A DNA stretch of 64,000 nt from the NCBI GenBank assembly GCA_965223405.1, contig CBDCWO010000006.1, positions 1,116,001 through 1,180,000 of the forward strand, written 5' to 3'. Below, piece by piece: positions 1-8,203 of this stretch. Origin of the DNA: CBDCWO01 sp965223405 (GTDB lineage: Bacteria > Bacteroidota > Bacteroidia > Chitinophagales > Saprospiraceae). The notes beneath the pieces were generated by a model. That model was not told the origin of the DNA. It did no database searches and saw nothing but the letters and a program-made list of their open reading frames with translations. The translations under genes were made by a program, and so were the position numbers. How positions within the stretch are numbered: position 1 is the stretch's first letter; every line of letters begins with the position of its first letter.

Positions 1-97
1 GGCCGCTATTAATTACTATTGAAAAAATATACAAGATAAACTGCAAAATTCCGAATTACGGAAAGGGTGTTCAAAATTGATATATTATCCATCGAAC

Positions 98-766
98 TCA
101 GGATATTAAACTTTTCAATCGATTTTGTTGAATGATATCATGGAATTGCTTACTCGAAATCAACTCGGCCCCCAGGGATTTTAGATGAGGGGTGTCCTGC
201 TGACAATCAATTAACTCGACATCTTCTTTAGCTAGTTTTTGCGCCAGTTTAATCAACCCAAATTTGGAGGCATTAGACTTATGAGCATACATGGATTCAC
301 CGAAAAATATCCGGTTAAGCTGAACGCCATACAACCCACCCACTAATTCATTGCCTTCCCATACTTCGACGGACTGAGCTATTCCCATCCGGTGCAGAGC
401 GGTGTAAGCCTCTACCATTTCTTCCTGAATCCAGGTTCCGGTTTGACCCGGTCGACGATGATTCTTACAATTGATCATCACCTCTGTAAATTGTTGATTG
501 TAGGTGCAAGAATATTTCTGTTGATTAAAATAAGATCTCATGCTTTTGGCAATTCTTATTTTAGATGGGAAAAGTACCAGCCTGGGATTGGGGAACCACC
601 AAAGAATCGGATCATCATGGTTATACCATGGAAAGATACCATGTTGATAAGCCAAAATCAATCTTTCCGGATCTAAATCACCACCGATAGCCAGCAGGCC
701 ATCTTGATCTGCCCGTAATGGATGTGGGAACACGTAAGGATAGGATGGTAATTGATAAACCGGCAT
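98..766 (-). CDS. aat: Leucyl/phenylalanyl-tRNA--protein transferase
   Basis: Transfers Leu or Phe from aminoacyl-tRNA to N-terminal Arg/Lys of proteins, creating a primary N-degron for ClpS/ClpAP. The 222 aa are full length for the family. The conserved N-terminal block is visible: LLAIGGDLDPERLILAY, GIFPW and WWFPNPR (about residues 24-63), then the VEVWEGNELVGGLYGV strand pair, FFGESMYA and the family's C-terminal DCQ signature (LIDCQQDTPHLKSLGA). The ATG at 764-766 is the first plausible start. The next gene on this strand (upstream) is clpS, the adaptor that reads the mark Aat makes, so the pair is functionally coherent. Family assignment is firm; the actual aminoacyl preference cannot be read from the sequence. 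Confidence 0.96.
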   Translation of the reverse strand: MPVYQLPSYPYVFPHPLRADQDGLLAIGGDLDPERLILAYQHGIFPWYNHDDPILWWFPNPRLVLFPSKIRIAKSMRSYFNQQKYSCTYNQQFTEVMINCKNHRRPGQTGTWIQEEMVEAYTALHRMGIAQSVEVWEGNELVGGLYGVQLNRIFFGESMYAHKSNASKFGLIKLAQKLAKEDVELIDCQQDTPHLKSLGAELISSKQFHDIIQQNRLKSLIS

Positions 767-812
767 CAGGAGAATGGCTTTAATGCTAGAAAATACGTCA
801 GCAGGCTACTTT

Positions 813-1118
813 CTAAACATCTTTTTTACACTGCTCGATCACCGCGGATAAGCCTCGGTCTACCAATGCATCTTTTTTGGGTTTTAGCTTATTGTAGGCC
901 GCTGACATTACGGTAGCTTTCCCCTTAAAATGAATCATAAGCGACAACTGTTCGGCCTGCACCTCTGTATGTTGAAGGATTTCCATCAAACATTGTATTA
1001 CCCAATCAAATGTATTGATGTCATCGTTATAAACCACTAAGCGTGCACCAAGATCATTTTCGATCTGGTCCAGGACTTGAATATCTTCTTTTTCTATCGG
1101 TGAATATTTTTCGCTCAT
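813..1118 (-). CDS. clpS: ATP-dependent Clp protease adaptor ClpS
   Basis: Small adaptor that binds N-degron substrates and delivers them to a Clp ATPase in the cytoplasm. The 101 aa carry the ClpS fold: the VVYNDDINTFDWVIQCL segment (about residues 28-44) with the NDD substrate-pocket acid residues, followed by the helix with the IHFKGKATVMS stretch, which matches the usual position of the His/Gly residues before the last strand. The N-terminal roughly 20 residues are the flexible extension usual in the family. It lies 46 bp upstream of aat on the same strand, so the two are probably co-transcribed. No clpA or clpC is in the window, so the partner ATPase is inferred. Confidence 0.94.
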   Translation of the reverse strand: MSEKYSPIEKEDIQVLDQIENDLGARLVVYNDDINTFDWVIQCLMEILQHTEVQAEQLSLMIHFKGKATVMSAAYNKLKPKKDALVDRGLSAVIEQCKKDV

Positions 1119-1142
1119 GCAAAAAAATTTAATGATTGTCTT

Positions 1143-1610
1143 TTAACAGTTTCTTATTGCCATATACAATTTTGGCAAATCCGGCATCTGATCCGTATTT
1201 TCAAAAACTTCAGTGTACCGAATAATACCGTCCTGATCAATCACAAAAATGGATCTTTTGGCCACTTCTTTCAATTCATACAAATAAGAGTCATATAGTA
1301 CATCGTAGGCCCTACTTATCTCCTTGTTAAAGTCAGATAACATAGGAAATGTATACGGAATTGTTTCCTGCATTTTTTTCAAACAAAAAGGTGAATCTAC
1401 TGAGATTGCCAGAATCTGTACGTTTAAGTCTTTAAATTTCTTTAGTTCAGCCTGAAACAGTTCCAACTCCCGATTGCAAATTTCGCTAAAAGCAAAAGAA
1501 AAAAACAACAGCACAACCTTTTTCCCTGCAAATTGGTCCAAGGTAACTTTAGTTTTATCTCCTGAAACCAGTGTAAAACTAGGTGCTTTATCCCCTACTT
1601 TGATTGCCAT
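1143..1610 (-). CDS. Peroxiredoxin (AhpC/TSA family, AhpE/PrxQ-like)
   Basis: Thiol peroxidase reducing H2O2 or alkyl hydroperoxides in the cytoplasm. The 155 aa have the thioredoxin-like start VGDKAPSFTL and the catalytic segment FFSFAFSEICNREL with the likely peroxidatic Cys at residue 45; a second Cys at residue 76 (SVDSPFC) may be the resolving residue. The active-site motif is unusual: the common PxxxT/SxxC has Ser where Pro is expected (SFAFSEIC), and Ser replaces Thr. The start ATG is preceded by a well matched -7 box (TATCTTTG), which supports its own promoter. It is 24 bp upstream of clpS on the same strand, so read-through into clpS/aat is possible. Subfamily is uncertain. Confidence 0.88.
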   Translation of the reverse strand: MAIKVGDKAPSFTLVSGDKTKVTLDQFAGKKVVLLFFSFAFSEICNRELELFQAELKKFKDLNVQILAISVDSPFCLKKMQETIPYTFPMLSDFNKEISRAYDVLYDSYLYELKEVAKRSIFVIDQDGIIRYTEVFENTDQMPDLPKLYMAIRNC

Positions 1611-1633
1611 CCAAAGTGATTATTCCACTGGTA

Positions 1634-1641
1634 CAAAGATA
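1634..1641 (-). promoter_or_regulatory. Bacteroidota-type -7 box for the peroxiredoxin gene
   Basis: On the minus strand the 8-mer TATCTTTG matches the Bacteroidota consensus TAnnTTTG exactly. A CTTG that can serve as the -33 element (consensus TTTG) lies 16 nt further upstream. The predicted start of transcription is about 20 nt before the ATG at 1610. This is a motif match only. Confidence 0.6.
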
Positions 1642-1773
1642 CATAATTATAGCTATTCAAGGTTAAATGCGCTAGGCTGTTGGCTATTGGCTTTTAGTAA
1701 ATCGACCATAACCAAATAGGAATAAAAAAACGGAATCAACAATTCGTTATACACTCCAAAAGGATAATAACCT

Positions 1774-1781
1774 TATTTTTG
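1774..1781 (+). promoter_or_regulatory. -7 box abutting the start of the EamA transporter gene
   Basis: TATTTTTG is an exact TAnnTTTG match ending only 5 nt before the ATG at 1787. With the usual spacing transcription would begin at or beside the start codon, giving a leaderless message. No clear -33 TTTG is seen at the usual distance. Confidence 0.45.
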
Positions 1782-1786
1782 ACGCC

Positions 1787-2689
1787 ATGGAAGCGGTAAG
1801 GAAGTCCTATCTGGAGTTACACCTAGCTGTATTATTATTTGGGTTGACAGCTATCCTGGGAGATTTAATCCGGCTTTCTTCATTGGTATTGGTTTGGTGG
1901 AGGGTTCTGCTGGCCTCACTAAGCTTGTATTTATTGATTCATACTTCGCGATCCTTACTTAAATTATCCAGACGCAGGATACTTATTTTCTTGAGCATTG
2001 GATTATTGGTAGGGTTGCATTGGTTATGCTTCTTTGGAGCGATCAAATTATCAAATGCCTCCATTACTTTGGTCTGTATGGCCACCAGTGCCCTATTCAC
2101 CGCCTTCCTTGAACCTTATTTTTTCAATAAGAAAATCCATCTTTTTGATATCCTTTTAGCCCTATTAGTCATTCCGGGAATGGTATTGGTGGTTCGCAAC
2201 GTAGATTTATCTATGTTTACCGGAGTTGTTATTGGTCTGGTAGCTGCTTTTTTAGCCGCTCTATTTTCCATATTGAATAAAAAATATATTCAGGAAAGTG
2301 ATGCCTTGACCATAACTTTCCTGGAAATGAGTAGTGCCTGGATATTGATGAGTGTGGGCTTGGTGATTTATCCACTATTTTTCGAGGCGTCTGGGTCGTT
2401 TTGGCCAACAGGTGTCGATTGGATCTATATCATTATCTTAGCTATTCTATGCACCACCCTCGGCTATGTCCTGGCCTTAAGAGCATTGAGACATTTATCC
2501 GCTTTCGCTGCCAGTCTTACTCTTAACCTGGAACCGGTTTATGGTATTCTATTGGCTTGGGTATTATTAAAAGAAAACAAAGAACTCACTGCAGGGTTCT
2601 ACCTTGGTGTGTGTATGATCCTTTTTGCCGTATTTACTTATCCGGTCCTAAATAATTGGGCCATCAAAAGAAAACAATCCATCCGATGA
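1787..2689 (+). CDS. EamA/DMT-superfamily membrane transporter
   Basis: Drug/metabolite-type permease of the inner membrane; substrate cannot be told. The 300 aa form about ten hydrophobic segments in two repeats, the EamA duplication. The first half contains LFGLTAILGDLIRLSS, VWWRVLLASLSL and FFGAIKLSNASITLVCMA, a typical EamA series; the second contains GVVIGLVAAFLAALFSILNK and ILCTTLGYVLALRAL with NLEPVYGILLAWVLLKE, the hallmark of the last helices. The C-terminus is basic (NNWAIKRKQSIR), as expected for a cytoplasmic tail. Its TGA overlaps the ATG of the methyltransferase downstream (ATGA), so it is the first gene of a three-gene operon. Role in that operon is unknown. Confidence 0.9.
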   Translation: MEAVRKSYLELHLAVLLFGLTAILGDLIRLSSLVLVWWRVLLASLSLYLLIHTSRSLLKLSRRRILIFLSIGLLVGLHWLCFFGAIKLSNASITLVCMATSALFTAFLEPYFFNKKIHLFDILLALLVIPGMVLVVRNVDLSMFTGVVIGLVAAFLAALFSILNKKYIQESDALTITFLEMSSAWILMSVGLVIYPLFFEASGSFWPTGVDWIYIIILAILCTTLGYVLALRALRHLSAFAASLTLNLEPVYGILLAWVLLKENKELTAGFYLGVCMILFAVFTYPVLNNWAIKRKQSIR

Positions 2690-3330
2690 AATTATCCGTA
2701 TCCGAAATTCAAAATTATTGTGAAACGTATTCCTCTCCGGCACATGAAGTACTTCAACAGTTGGAAAGGGAGACCTATCTGAAAACCCTGGCTCCGCAAA
2801 TGGTATCTGGAAATTTGCAGGGAAAGCTATTGGAATTTATGGCGTCTGCATGGAATGCCAGCAGCGTATTGGAAATAGGAACCTTTACTGGATACGGGGC
2901 AATATGTTTAGCACTTGGCATGGGACACACCAAGGGTAAGGTAATCACCTTAGAACAGAACAGGGAATTTGAATACTTTCACCGCAAATATTTTCCACTG
3001 GCTGGAGTGCATGAAAAAATTGAGGTCCTCTATGGAGATGCCAAAGAATCTATCCAGGAGCTAACCGGACCTTTTGATCTGGTGTTTTTGGATGCCGGAA
3101 AGCAGGATTATGCAGCTTATTATCAACAAATAATTCCAAAGCTCAGATCTGGGGGGCTTTTAATTGCTGATAATATGCTGTGGAGTGGAAAAGTGATTAC
3201 AGAGCCTAATGATCCTGATGCGAAAGCATTGATTGAGTTTGCCGAAATGATCAGTAATGATGCTCAAGTACAGCAAATTATCCTTCCGGTTCGGGATGGT
3301 TTGATGATGGTTTTAAAAAACCAGAATTAA
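2686..3330 (+). CDS. SAM-dependent O-methyltransferase (caffeoyl-CoA OMT-like family 3)
   Basis: Class I SAM-dependent methyltransferase, 214 aa, about the usual length of bacterial family-3 O-methyltransferases. SAM-binding motif I is SVLEIGTFTGYGAICLALG (about residues 61-79); the acidic residue after strand 2 is in VITLEQNREF; GPFDLVFLDAGKQDY gives the metal/catalytic Asp motif and GGLLIADNMLWSGKV the DN metal-binding pair. I start it at the ATG that overlaps the transporter stop (ATGA), because MKLSVSEIQNYCE matches how these proteins begin; the frame is open 30 nt further upstream. Its stop shares one base with the hemW-like start. Substrate unknown; bacterial members act on catechols and various hydroxylated small molecules. 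Confidence 0.9.
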   Translation: MKLSVSEIQNYCETYSSPAHEVLQQLERETYLKTLAPQMVSGNLQGKLLEFMASAWNASSVLEIGTFTGYGAICLALGMGHTKGKVITLEQNREFEYFHRKYFPLAGVHEKIEVLYGDAKESIQELTGPFDLVFLDAGKQDYAAYYQQIIPKLRSGGLLIADNMLWSGKVITEPNDPDAKALIEFAEMISNDAQVQQIILPVRDGLMMVLKNQN

Positions 3331-4454
3331 TGGCCGGGCTATACATCCACATCCCTTTTTGCCGAAAGGCATGTCACTATTGTAATTTTCATTTTTCTAC
3401 CCGGACTTCATATGTCGATCAAATGGTCGATGCCATCTGCACCGAACTGGAGCAAAGGTCTAATCTCCTCACCGAATCATTGTCCACCATTTATTGGGGC
3501 GGTGGCACCCCTTCCATACTAACTCCTGAGCAGATAGAAAAAATATTTACTATAATTTTGAAGTGTTACCAGCTTACAGAAACACCGGAGATCACCCTTG
3601 AAGCAAATCCCGAAGATGTCGATCGGAACAATCTGCAATTTTGGGTATCGACCTTTAATCGGTTGAGCATTGGTATTCAATCGTTTTTTGCCGAGGATTT
3701 AAGATGGATGAACCGCTCTCACGATGAGAACCAGGCTCACCAATGCATCCGAGACGTCATTCAGTTTGGGTTTTCTGATATCAACATCGATCTGATCTAT
3801 GGTAGCCCCACTACATCCTTAGCAAAATGGTTGCAAAACCTGGAATACTTCACCAGTTACGGTATACCTCATTTGTCGGCCTATCATCTCACGGTAGAAC
3901 CCAGGACCGCGCTGGAGGTTATGATCCGGAAGGGCAAGACGATGGCACCACATGATGAAGCTGGAACAGTACAGATGAAAATACTAATGGAAAAAATGGA
4001 TAAACTGGGATATTGGCATTATGAAATCTCCAATTTCTGTAAACCCGACAGAATATCCCGCCACAATTCGGCCTACTGGAAAGGTGAACCCTACTTAGGG
4101 ATTGGGCCGGGAGCCCACTCCTATTTACATCCAGTCCGCTATTGGAATGTTGCACATAACCATCAATATATGAAGGGTATTAAAACCCATGGCATCCCTC
4201 CGGGTGAAAAAGAAGTTCTGAGTATTCAGACTCAGTACAATGAATACATCATGCTGGGGCTTCGTACTATGTGGGGAGTATCTGAAGATGATCTTAATTT
4301 AAGATATCCAGCTTATTCCCAACTGTTTAGAAAGACACTGCAACCTTATATAGTTGAGGGAAAAGTCGAATTAATCGATGGTGTCTACCGTTTGACTTCA
4401 GAGGGGAAGTTGATAGCAGACCGTATCACTTCTGAGTTGTTTGTATTGGAGTAG
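3330..4454 (+). CDS. hemW: HemW-like radical SAM protein (coproporphyrinogen oxidase-like)
   Basis: Radical SAM enzyme of the HemN/HemW family, 374 aa. The N-terminus GLYIHIPFCRKACHYCNF shows the CxxxCxxC cluster motif (Cys 11, 15 and 18). The residue two after the last Cys is Phe (CNF), as in HemW; genuine HemN has CxxxCxxCxC. The GGGTPS motif (YWGGGTPSILTPEQI), EANPED, SIGIQSF and DLIYG follow in the standard order, with the HemN_C domain at the end. HemW is now considered a heme chaperone rather than an oxygen-independent coproporphyrinogen oxidase, so older annotations may mislead. It overlaps the methyltransferase by 1 bp (TAATG), implying translational coupling. Confidence 0.9.
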   Translation: MAGLYIHIPFCRKACHYCNFHFSTRTSYVDQMVDAICTELEQRSNLLTESLSTIYWGGGTPSILTPEQIEKIFTIILKCYQLTETPEITLEANPEDVDRNNLQFWVSTFNRLSIGIQSFFAEDLRWMNRSHDENQAHQCIRDVIQFGFSDINIDLIYGSPTTSLAKWLQNLEYFTSYGIPHLSAYHLTVEPRTALEVMIRKGKTMAPHDEAGTVQMKILMEKMDKLGYWHYEISNFCKPDRISRHNSAYWKGEPYLGIGPGAHSYLHPVRYWNVAHNHQYMKGIKTHGIPPGEKEVLSIQTQYNEYIMLGLRTMWGVSEDDLNLRYPAYSQLFRKTLQPYIVEGKVELIDGVYRLTSEGKLIADRITSELFVLE

Positions 4455-4681
4455 GCTATTGGCGGTTGGCTAATTTGCTTTTGGTTGTTAGCTTTTGGCT
4501 GTTTGATAATTGATAATGCCTGAATAAGTTAACTTTTTTCCGGTCTCCTTGCTCTCCGAACCTTTATACGAAGGAGAACCGTCTTTCCGACTTCGGTTTC
4601 CACACTTTTTTTGCTCCCTGCCCCTTGCCCCATGCTCTTTGTCCGTTCACCAATCACCGATCACCGTCTTCCGTTCAACAC
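4455..4681. other. Gene-free spacer with low-complexity words between convergent genes
   Basis: Between the convergent hemW-like and methylmalonyl-CoA mutase genes. The first 50 bp are built from variants of ttggc/ggctattgg, like stretches near 1670-1705 and within 8.36-9.01 kb. The rest is pyrimidine-rich on the plus strand. No coding signal or convincing terminator hairpin was seen. Confidence 0.5.
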
Positions 4682-6742
4682 TTAATTCCCATTAAGGTAA
4701 AGTGTAAGCAGATCGATAGCGGCTTCTGCAATTACGGTTCCCGGACCAAATATAGCTACTACACCCTGATCGAATAATTGATCATAATCCGCCGGAGGTA
4801 TTACACCTCCTGCAATAACCAGGATATCTTCTCTGCCAAACTTTCTTAGTTCTTGTATTAATTCGGGAACCAGGGCTTTGTGCCCTCCCGCCAACGAAGA
4901 AACACCAATAAAATGTACATCATTCGCCACAGCCTGTCGGGCCGCTTCACCGGGTGTTTGAAACAATGGGCCCACATCCACATCAAAACCAATATCAGCA
5001 AAGCTGGTGGCCACGATTCGAGCTCCTCTATCATGTCCGTCTTGTCCCAGTTTAGTTACCATTATTCTGGGACGCCGGCCGTATTGCTGTTCAAACTTCC
5101 GAGATAATTGAATGGCTTTTTGAAATAAAGGGTCCATAGCTATACTTTTTCCATAAACTCCCCTCACGGTTTCGATGCGGGGGTTGTAACGGCCAAATAC
5201 CGCTTCCAGGGCTTGCGTAATTTCGCCCAGGGTAGCCCGATTTCGAGCCGCATCAATTGCTCCCTCCAATAGATTACCCGTACCGGTCTTGGCTATTTGT
5301 GTTAGATGTTGTAAACTTCCTTTTACCTCAATCTCATTCCTGTCTTTCTTCACTTTGGCGAGTCTTTCCAGCTGGATTTTAAGCACTTTTTTAAGTTGTA
5401 CCTCCAATAATTCGAACTTCGGCTCCTCTTCACTCTGGTATATATTCACGCCAACGATCGGATACTGACCCGTATCAATCAGGGCTTGTTTACGAGCAGC
5501 AATTTCTTCAATACGACGTTTGGGAAGACCATTTTGTAAAGCCTTGGTCATTCCGCCCATCTCTTCGATCTCCTGAATGTAATCCCAGGCTTGACTGGCG
5601 ATTTCCAATGTTTTGCTCTCGATTTCCGAGGATCCACCCCACAGATCCAGGGTCCTGATGAGATCCGATTCATCACGAATTATTTTTTGAGTATCCCGGG
5701 CAATTTTGGCAGAAAAATCCGTAGGTAATGCCAGTGCTTCATCCAATGCATTGGTATGCAGTGATTGGGTACCACCCATGACCGCCGCCAATGCCTCGAT
5801 CGTCGTCCGGGCAATGTTGTTATAGGGATCTTGCTGAGTCAATGACCATCCACTCGTCTGACAATGAGTCCGCAAAGCCATTGATTTTGGATTCTTAGGA
5901 TTGAACTTTCGAATTATTTTTGCCCATAACATACGAGCGGCTCTCATCTTGGCAACTTCAGCATAAAAGTCCATGCCGATCCCCCAGAAGAAAGAGATAC
6001 GTGGTGCAAAATCATCAATTTTTAGACCGGCCTTTATTCCGGCACGTACATATTCCAACCCATCAGCTAGTGTATAGGCTAGCTCCAAAGCAGCATCCGC
6101 ACCCGCTTCATGCATATGATAACCACTTACGCTGATGGAATTGAATTTGGGCATCGATGCCGCAGTAAACCGGAAAATATCGGCTACAATCCGCATGGAA
6201 GGTTCGGGAGGATAGATGTACGTATTGCGAACCATAAATTCCTTGAGGATGTCGTTTTGAATAGTACCGGTCAGCTGCCCAGGATAGACTCCTTGTTCCT
6301 CTCCTGCCACAATATAAAATGCCAATACCGGGATTACGGCACCATTCATAGTCATCGATACCGACATTTTATCCAGCGGAATACCGGCAAAAAGCAACTT
6401 CATATCCTCTACGGTATCAATGGCAACTCCGGCCTTACCTACATCCCCTCTGACGCGTTCATTATCCGAATCGTAACCCCGATGGGTAGGTAGGTCAAAT
6501 GCTACCGATAGCCCTTTCTGCCCTGCGGCCAGATTGCGCCGGTAAAAAGCATTACTTTCCTCAGCCGTCGAAAATCCGGCATACTGGCGAATGGTCCATG
6601 GTTTTCGCAGATACATGGTACTGTAAGGACCTCTTAAAAAGGGTGCCAATCCGGATACCAAATGCCCGGTGCGATTACGTTTGAAAATACTACCTTGAGG
6701 GGCTTTAAACTTCTTGGACTTTATTTCCTTTAAGTTATTCAT
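4682..6742 (-). CDS. Methylmalonyl-CoA mutase, large (catalytic, B12-binding) subunit
   Basis: Adenosylcobalamin-dependent isomerase linking methylmalonyl-CoA and succinyl-CoA (propionate and branched-chain/odd-chain catabolism). The 686 aa include the TIM-barrel with RKPWTIRQYAGFSTAEESN, the substrate segment GLSVAFDLPTHRGYDSD and RTHCQTSGWSLTQQDPYNN. The C-terminal Rossmann-like B12 domain begins RIMVTKLGQDGHDRGA; the DGHDRG His is the lower cobalt ligand, and GGxIPxxD follows as GGVIPPADYD. I start at the ATG at 6740-6742; an in-frame GTG four codons upstream (6752-6754) is the alternative. No small subunit (mutA-like) or G-chaperone is next to it. It diverges from the M16 peptidase gene; the two starts are only 58 bp apart. 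Confidence 0.95.
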   Translation of the reverse strand: MNNLKEIKSKKFKAPQGSIFKRNRTGHLVSGLAPFLRGPYSTMYLRKPWTIRQYAGFSTAEESNAFYRRNLAAGQKGLSVAFDLPTHRGYDSDNERVRGDVGKAGVAIDTVEDMKLLFAGIPLDKMSVSMTMNGAVIPVLAFYIVAGEEQGVYPGQLTGTIQNDILKEFMVRNTYIYPPEPSMRIVADIFRFTAASMPKFNSISVSGYHMHEAGADAALELAYTLADGLEYVRAGIKAGLKIDDFAPRISFFWGIGMDFYAEVAKMRAARMLWAKIIRKFNPKNPKSMALRTHCQTSGWSLTQQDPYNNIARTTIEALAAVMGGTQSLHTNALDEALALPTDFSAKIARDTQKIIRDESDLIRTLDLWGGSSEIESKTLEIASQAWDYIQEIEEMGGMTKALQNGLPKRRIEEIAARKQALIDTGQYPIVGVNIYQSEEEPKFELLEVQLKKVLKIQLERLAKVKKDRNEIEVKGSLQHLTQIAKTGTGNLLEGAIDAARNRATLGEITQALEAVFGRYNPRIETVRGVYGKSIAMDPLFQKAIQLSRKFEQQYGRRPRIMVTKLGQDGHDRGARIVATSFADIGFDVDVGPLFQTPGEAARQAVANDVHFIGVSSLAGGHKALVPELIQELRKFGREDILVIAGGVIPPADYDQLFDQGVVAIFGPGTVIAEAAIDLLTLYLNGN

Positions 6743-6763
6743 ATGAATAATCACAAAGTAACG

Positions 6764-6771
6764 TAATTTTG
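6764..6771 (+). promoter_or_regulatory. -7 box for the M16 peptidase gene
   Basis: TAATTTTG is an exact TAnnTTTG match in the 58-bp gap between divergent genes, 29 nt before the proposed TTG start at 6801. Confidence 0.45.
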
Positions 6772-6800
6772 GCGGTTAGTAATGATAAAACAATCCCAGG

Positions 6801-8048
6801 TTGATTCAATATAACAAATATACGCTGGATAACGGGCTTACCTTTATCCATCATCACAATCCGGATTCACCCATGGCCGCTTTATTTCTACTGATCAACG
6901 CCGGATCGAGAAATGATCCACCCGGGTATCGCGGTTTAGCTCACCTATTTGAACATTTAATGTACACAGGTACGCGCAAGTTTCCCGATTATGATCAGGT
7001 GTTGCAAATGGCAGGCGGCGATGGGAATGCGATGACCAATCAGGATATTACTGCCTTCTATGCTAGTCTCCCATATCAAAATATCGAATCCCTCCTGCAA
7101 TTGGAGGCTGACCGGATGACTAATCTTAAGTTGACCAAAAAAGGACTGGAAATTCAGAAGAAAGTAGTCATTGAAGAATATCGGGAAAGTTGTATTGATG
7201 ATCCATTCGGTAATTCCCTAGGCATCATTTTACAAAATCAATACCATCGAGAACATCCATACTCCTGGCCTACTATTGGCTCCAGTATTGACGAGTTGAA
7301 GCAAATAGATCAATCTATTGTGGACCGGTTTTATCAAGATCACTATACTCCGGGCAATACCATCTTATCTATTTCTTCCCCCTATACGGAAGCCGAGATA
7401 TTAAACCTGGTAGAGAAACATTTTGCCAAACTAGCCTCCAGGGCAGCTCCAGATTTTCATTTTCCAACGGTCAACGGCAAACTTCCGGATAGTTCTCACT
7501 TAGATCAATATGTGGAATTGCCATTAGGCAGCCTCATGATTACTTTTCCCATGAGTAATCGGTTATCCGGCCAATATCTTCCGGCCCAGATACTTGCGGA
7601 TGTATTGGGCAACAATTATTCATCTAAGTTTTACTTGGATTTGGTGAAGCGCCGTCAATTAGCCACAGATGTAGACTGTTATACGACCGGTTTTCTGGGT
7701 CCAGGTCTATTTATTATCGAAGCAGAACCGGTAGAAGGTGTAGATTTAACAGATTTATCAAATGCCATCTGGGAACATCTCGATCGCTACCAATCTCAGG
7801 AAATCGAGGATAAAGATCTAATGAAAATTAAAAATCAACGGGAAAGTGCTTTAGTTTACGGACAACTCAACGCGATGCAGAAAGCCAGCACCTTGGCCAT
7901 GTATGAATGGTTGGATACTCCGGAAAGAATGTCACAGGAATATCAAAGGATGATGAAAATCAATGCCAGGGATATTCTTGAGGCTGCCACTTCAATCTTT
8001 AACCATAAGAAATGTTTTGAACTCAGATATCATCCGGCGTCAGTGTAA
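6801..8048 (+). CDS. M16-family zinc metallopeptidase (insulinase/processing-peptidase type)
   Basis: Half-size M16 peptidase of 415 aa. The inverted zinc motif HxxEH is present in GLAHLFEHLMYTGT (His48, Glu51, His52); the downstream Glu ligand lies in VVIEEYRES about 75 residues on. No signal peptide is visible, so a cytoplasmic place is likely. The frame has no ATG near its beginning: translation most likely starts at TTG (6801) because MIQYNKYTLDNGLT is how this family normally begins, with CCCAGG just before it as a weak ribosome site. An ATG at 6782 lies in another frame and would give only 10 codons. No partner inactive M16 subunit is adjacent, so whether it works alone or as a homodimer is open. 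Confidence 0.9.
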   Translation: MIQYNKYTLDNGLTFIHHHNPDSPMAALFLLINAGSRNDPPGYRGLAHLFEHLMYTGTRKFPDYDQVLQMAGGDGNAMTNQDITAFYASLPYQNIESLLQLEADRMTNLKLTKKGLEIQKKVVIEEYRESCIDDPFGNSLGIILQNQYHREHPYSWPTIGSSIDELKQIDQSIVDRFYQDHYTPGNTILSISSPYTEAEILNLVEKHFAKLASRAAPDFHFPTVNGKLPDSSHLDQYVELPLGSLMITFPMSNRLSGQYLPAQILADVLGNNYSSKFYLDLVKRRQLATDVDCYTTGFLGPGLFIIEAEPVEGVDLTDLSNAIWEHLDRYQSQEIEDKDLMKIKNQRESALVYGQLNAMQKASTLAMYEWLDTPERMSQEYQRMMKINARDILEAATSIFNHKKCFELRYHPASV

Positions 8049-8051
8049 TGA

Positions 8052-8140
8052 TGGAATGGAGGAATTGTGGAATTGGTTAATTGTGGAACTGTGGAACTGT
8101 GGAATTGGTTAATTGGTTAATTGTTTAATTGTTTAAAATT
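8052..8140. repeat. AT-rich minisatellite (tggaattg / gttaattg units)
   Basis: Directly after the peptidase stop the sequence is a patchwork of 8-10 bp words such as tggaattg, tggaactg and gttaattg repeated head to tail. It leads into the longer repeat block at 8204. It is not coding. Confidence 0.7.
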
Positions 8141-8203
8141 CACATTCCAGAAGCACTATTTCTTTTTTTAAATTCACACCCACACCATCTCACTACTGCA
8201 TAC

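Noticed and set aside
3330..4454. Oxygen-independent coproporphyrinogen III oxidase (HemN)
   Set aside because: The cluster motif has Phe instead of the fourth Cys and the size fits HemW.
6782..6814. ATG at 6782 as the start of the M16 peptidase
   Set aside because: It is out of frame and stops after 10 codons; the TTG at 6801 gives the family's usual N-terminus.
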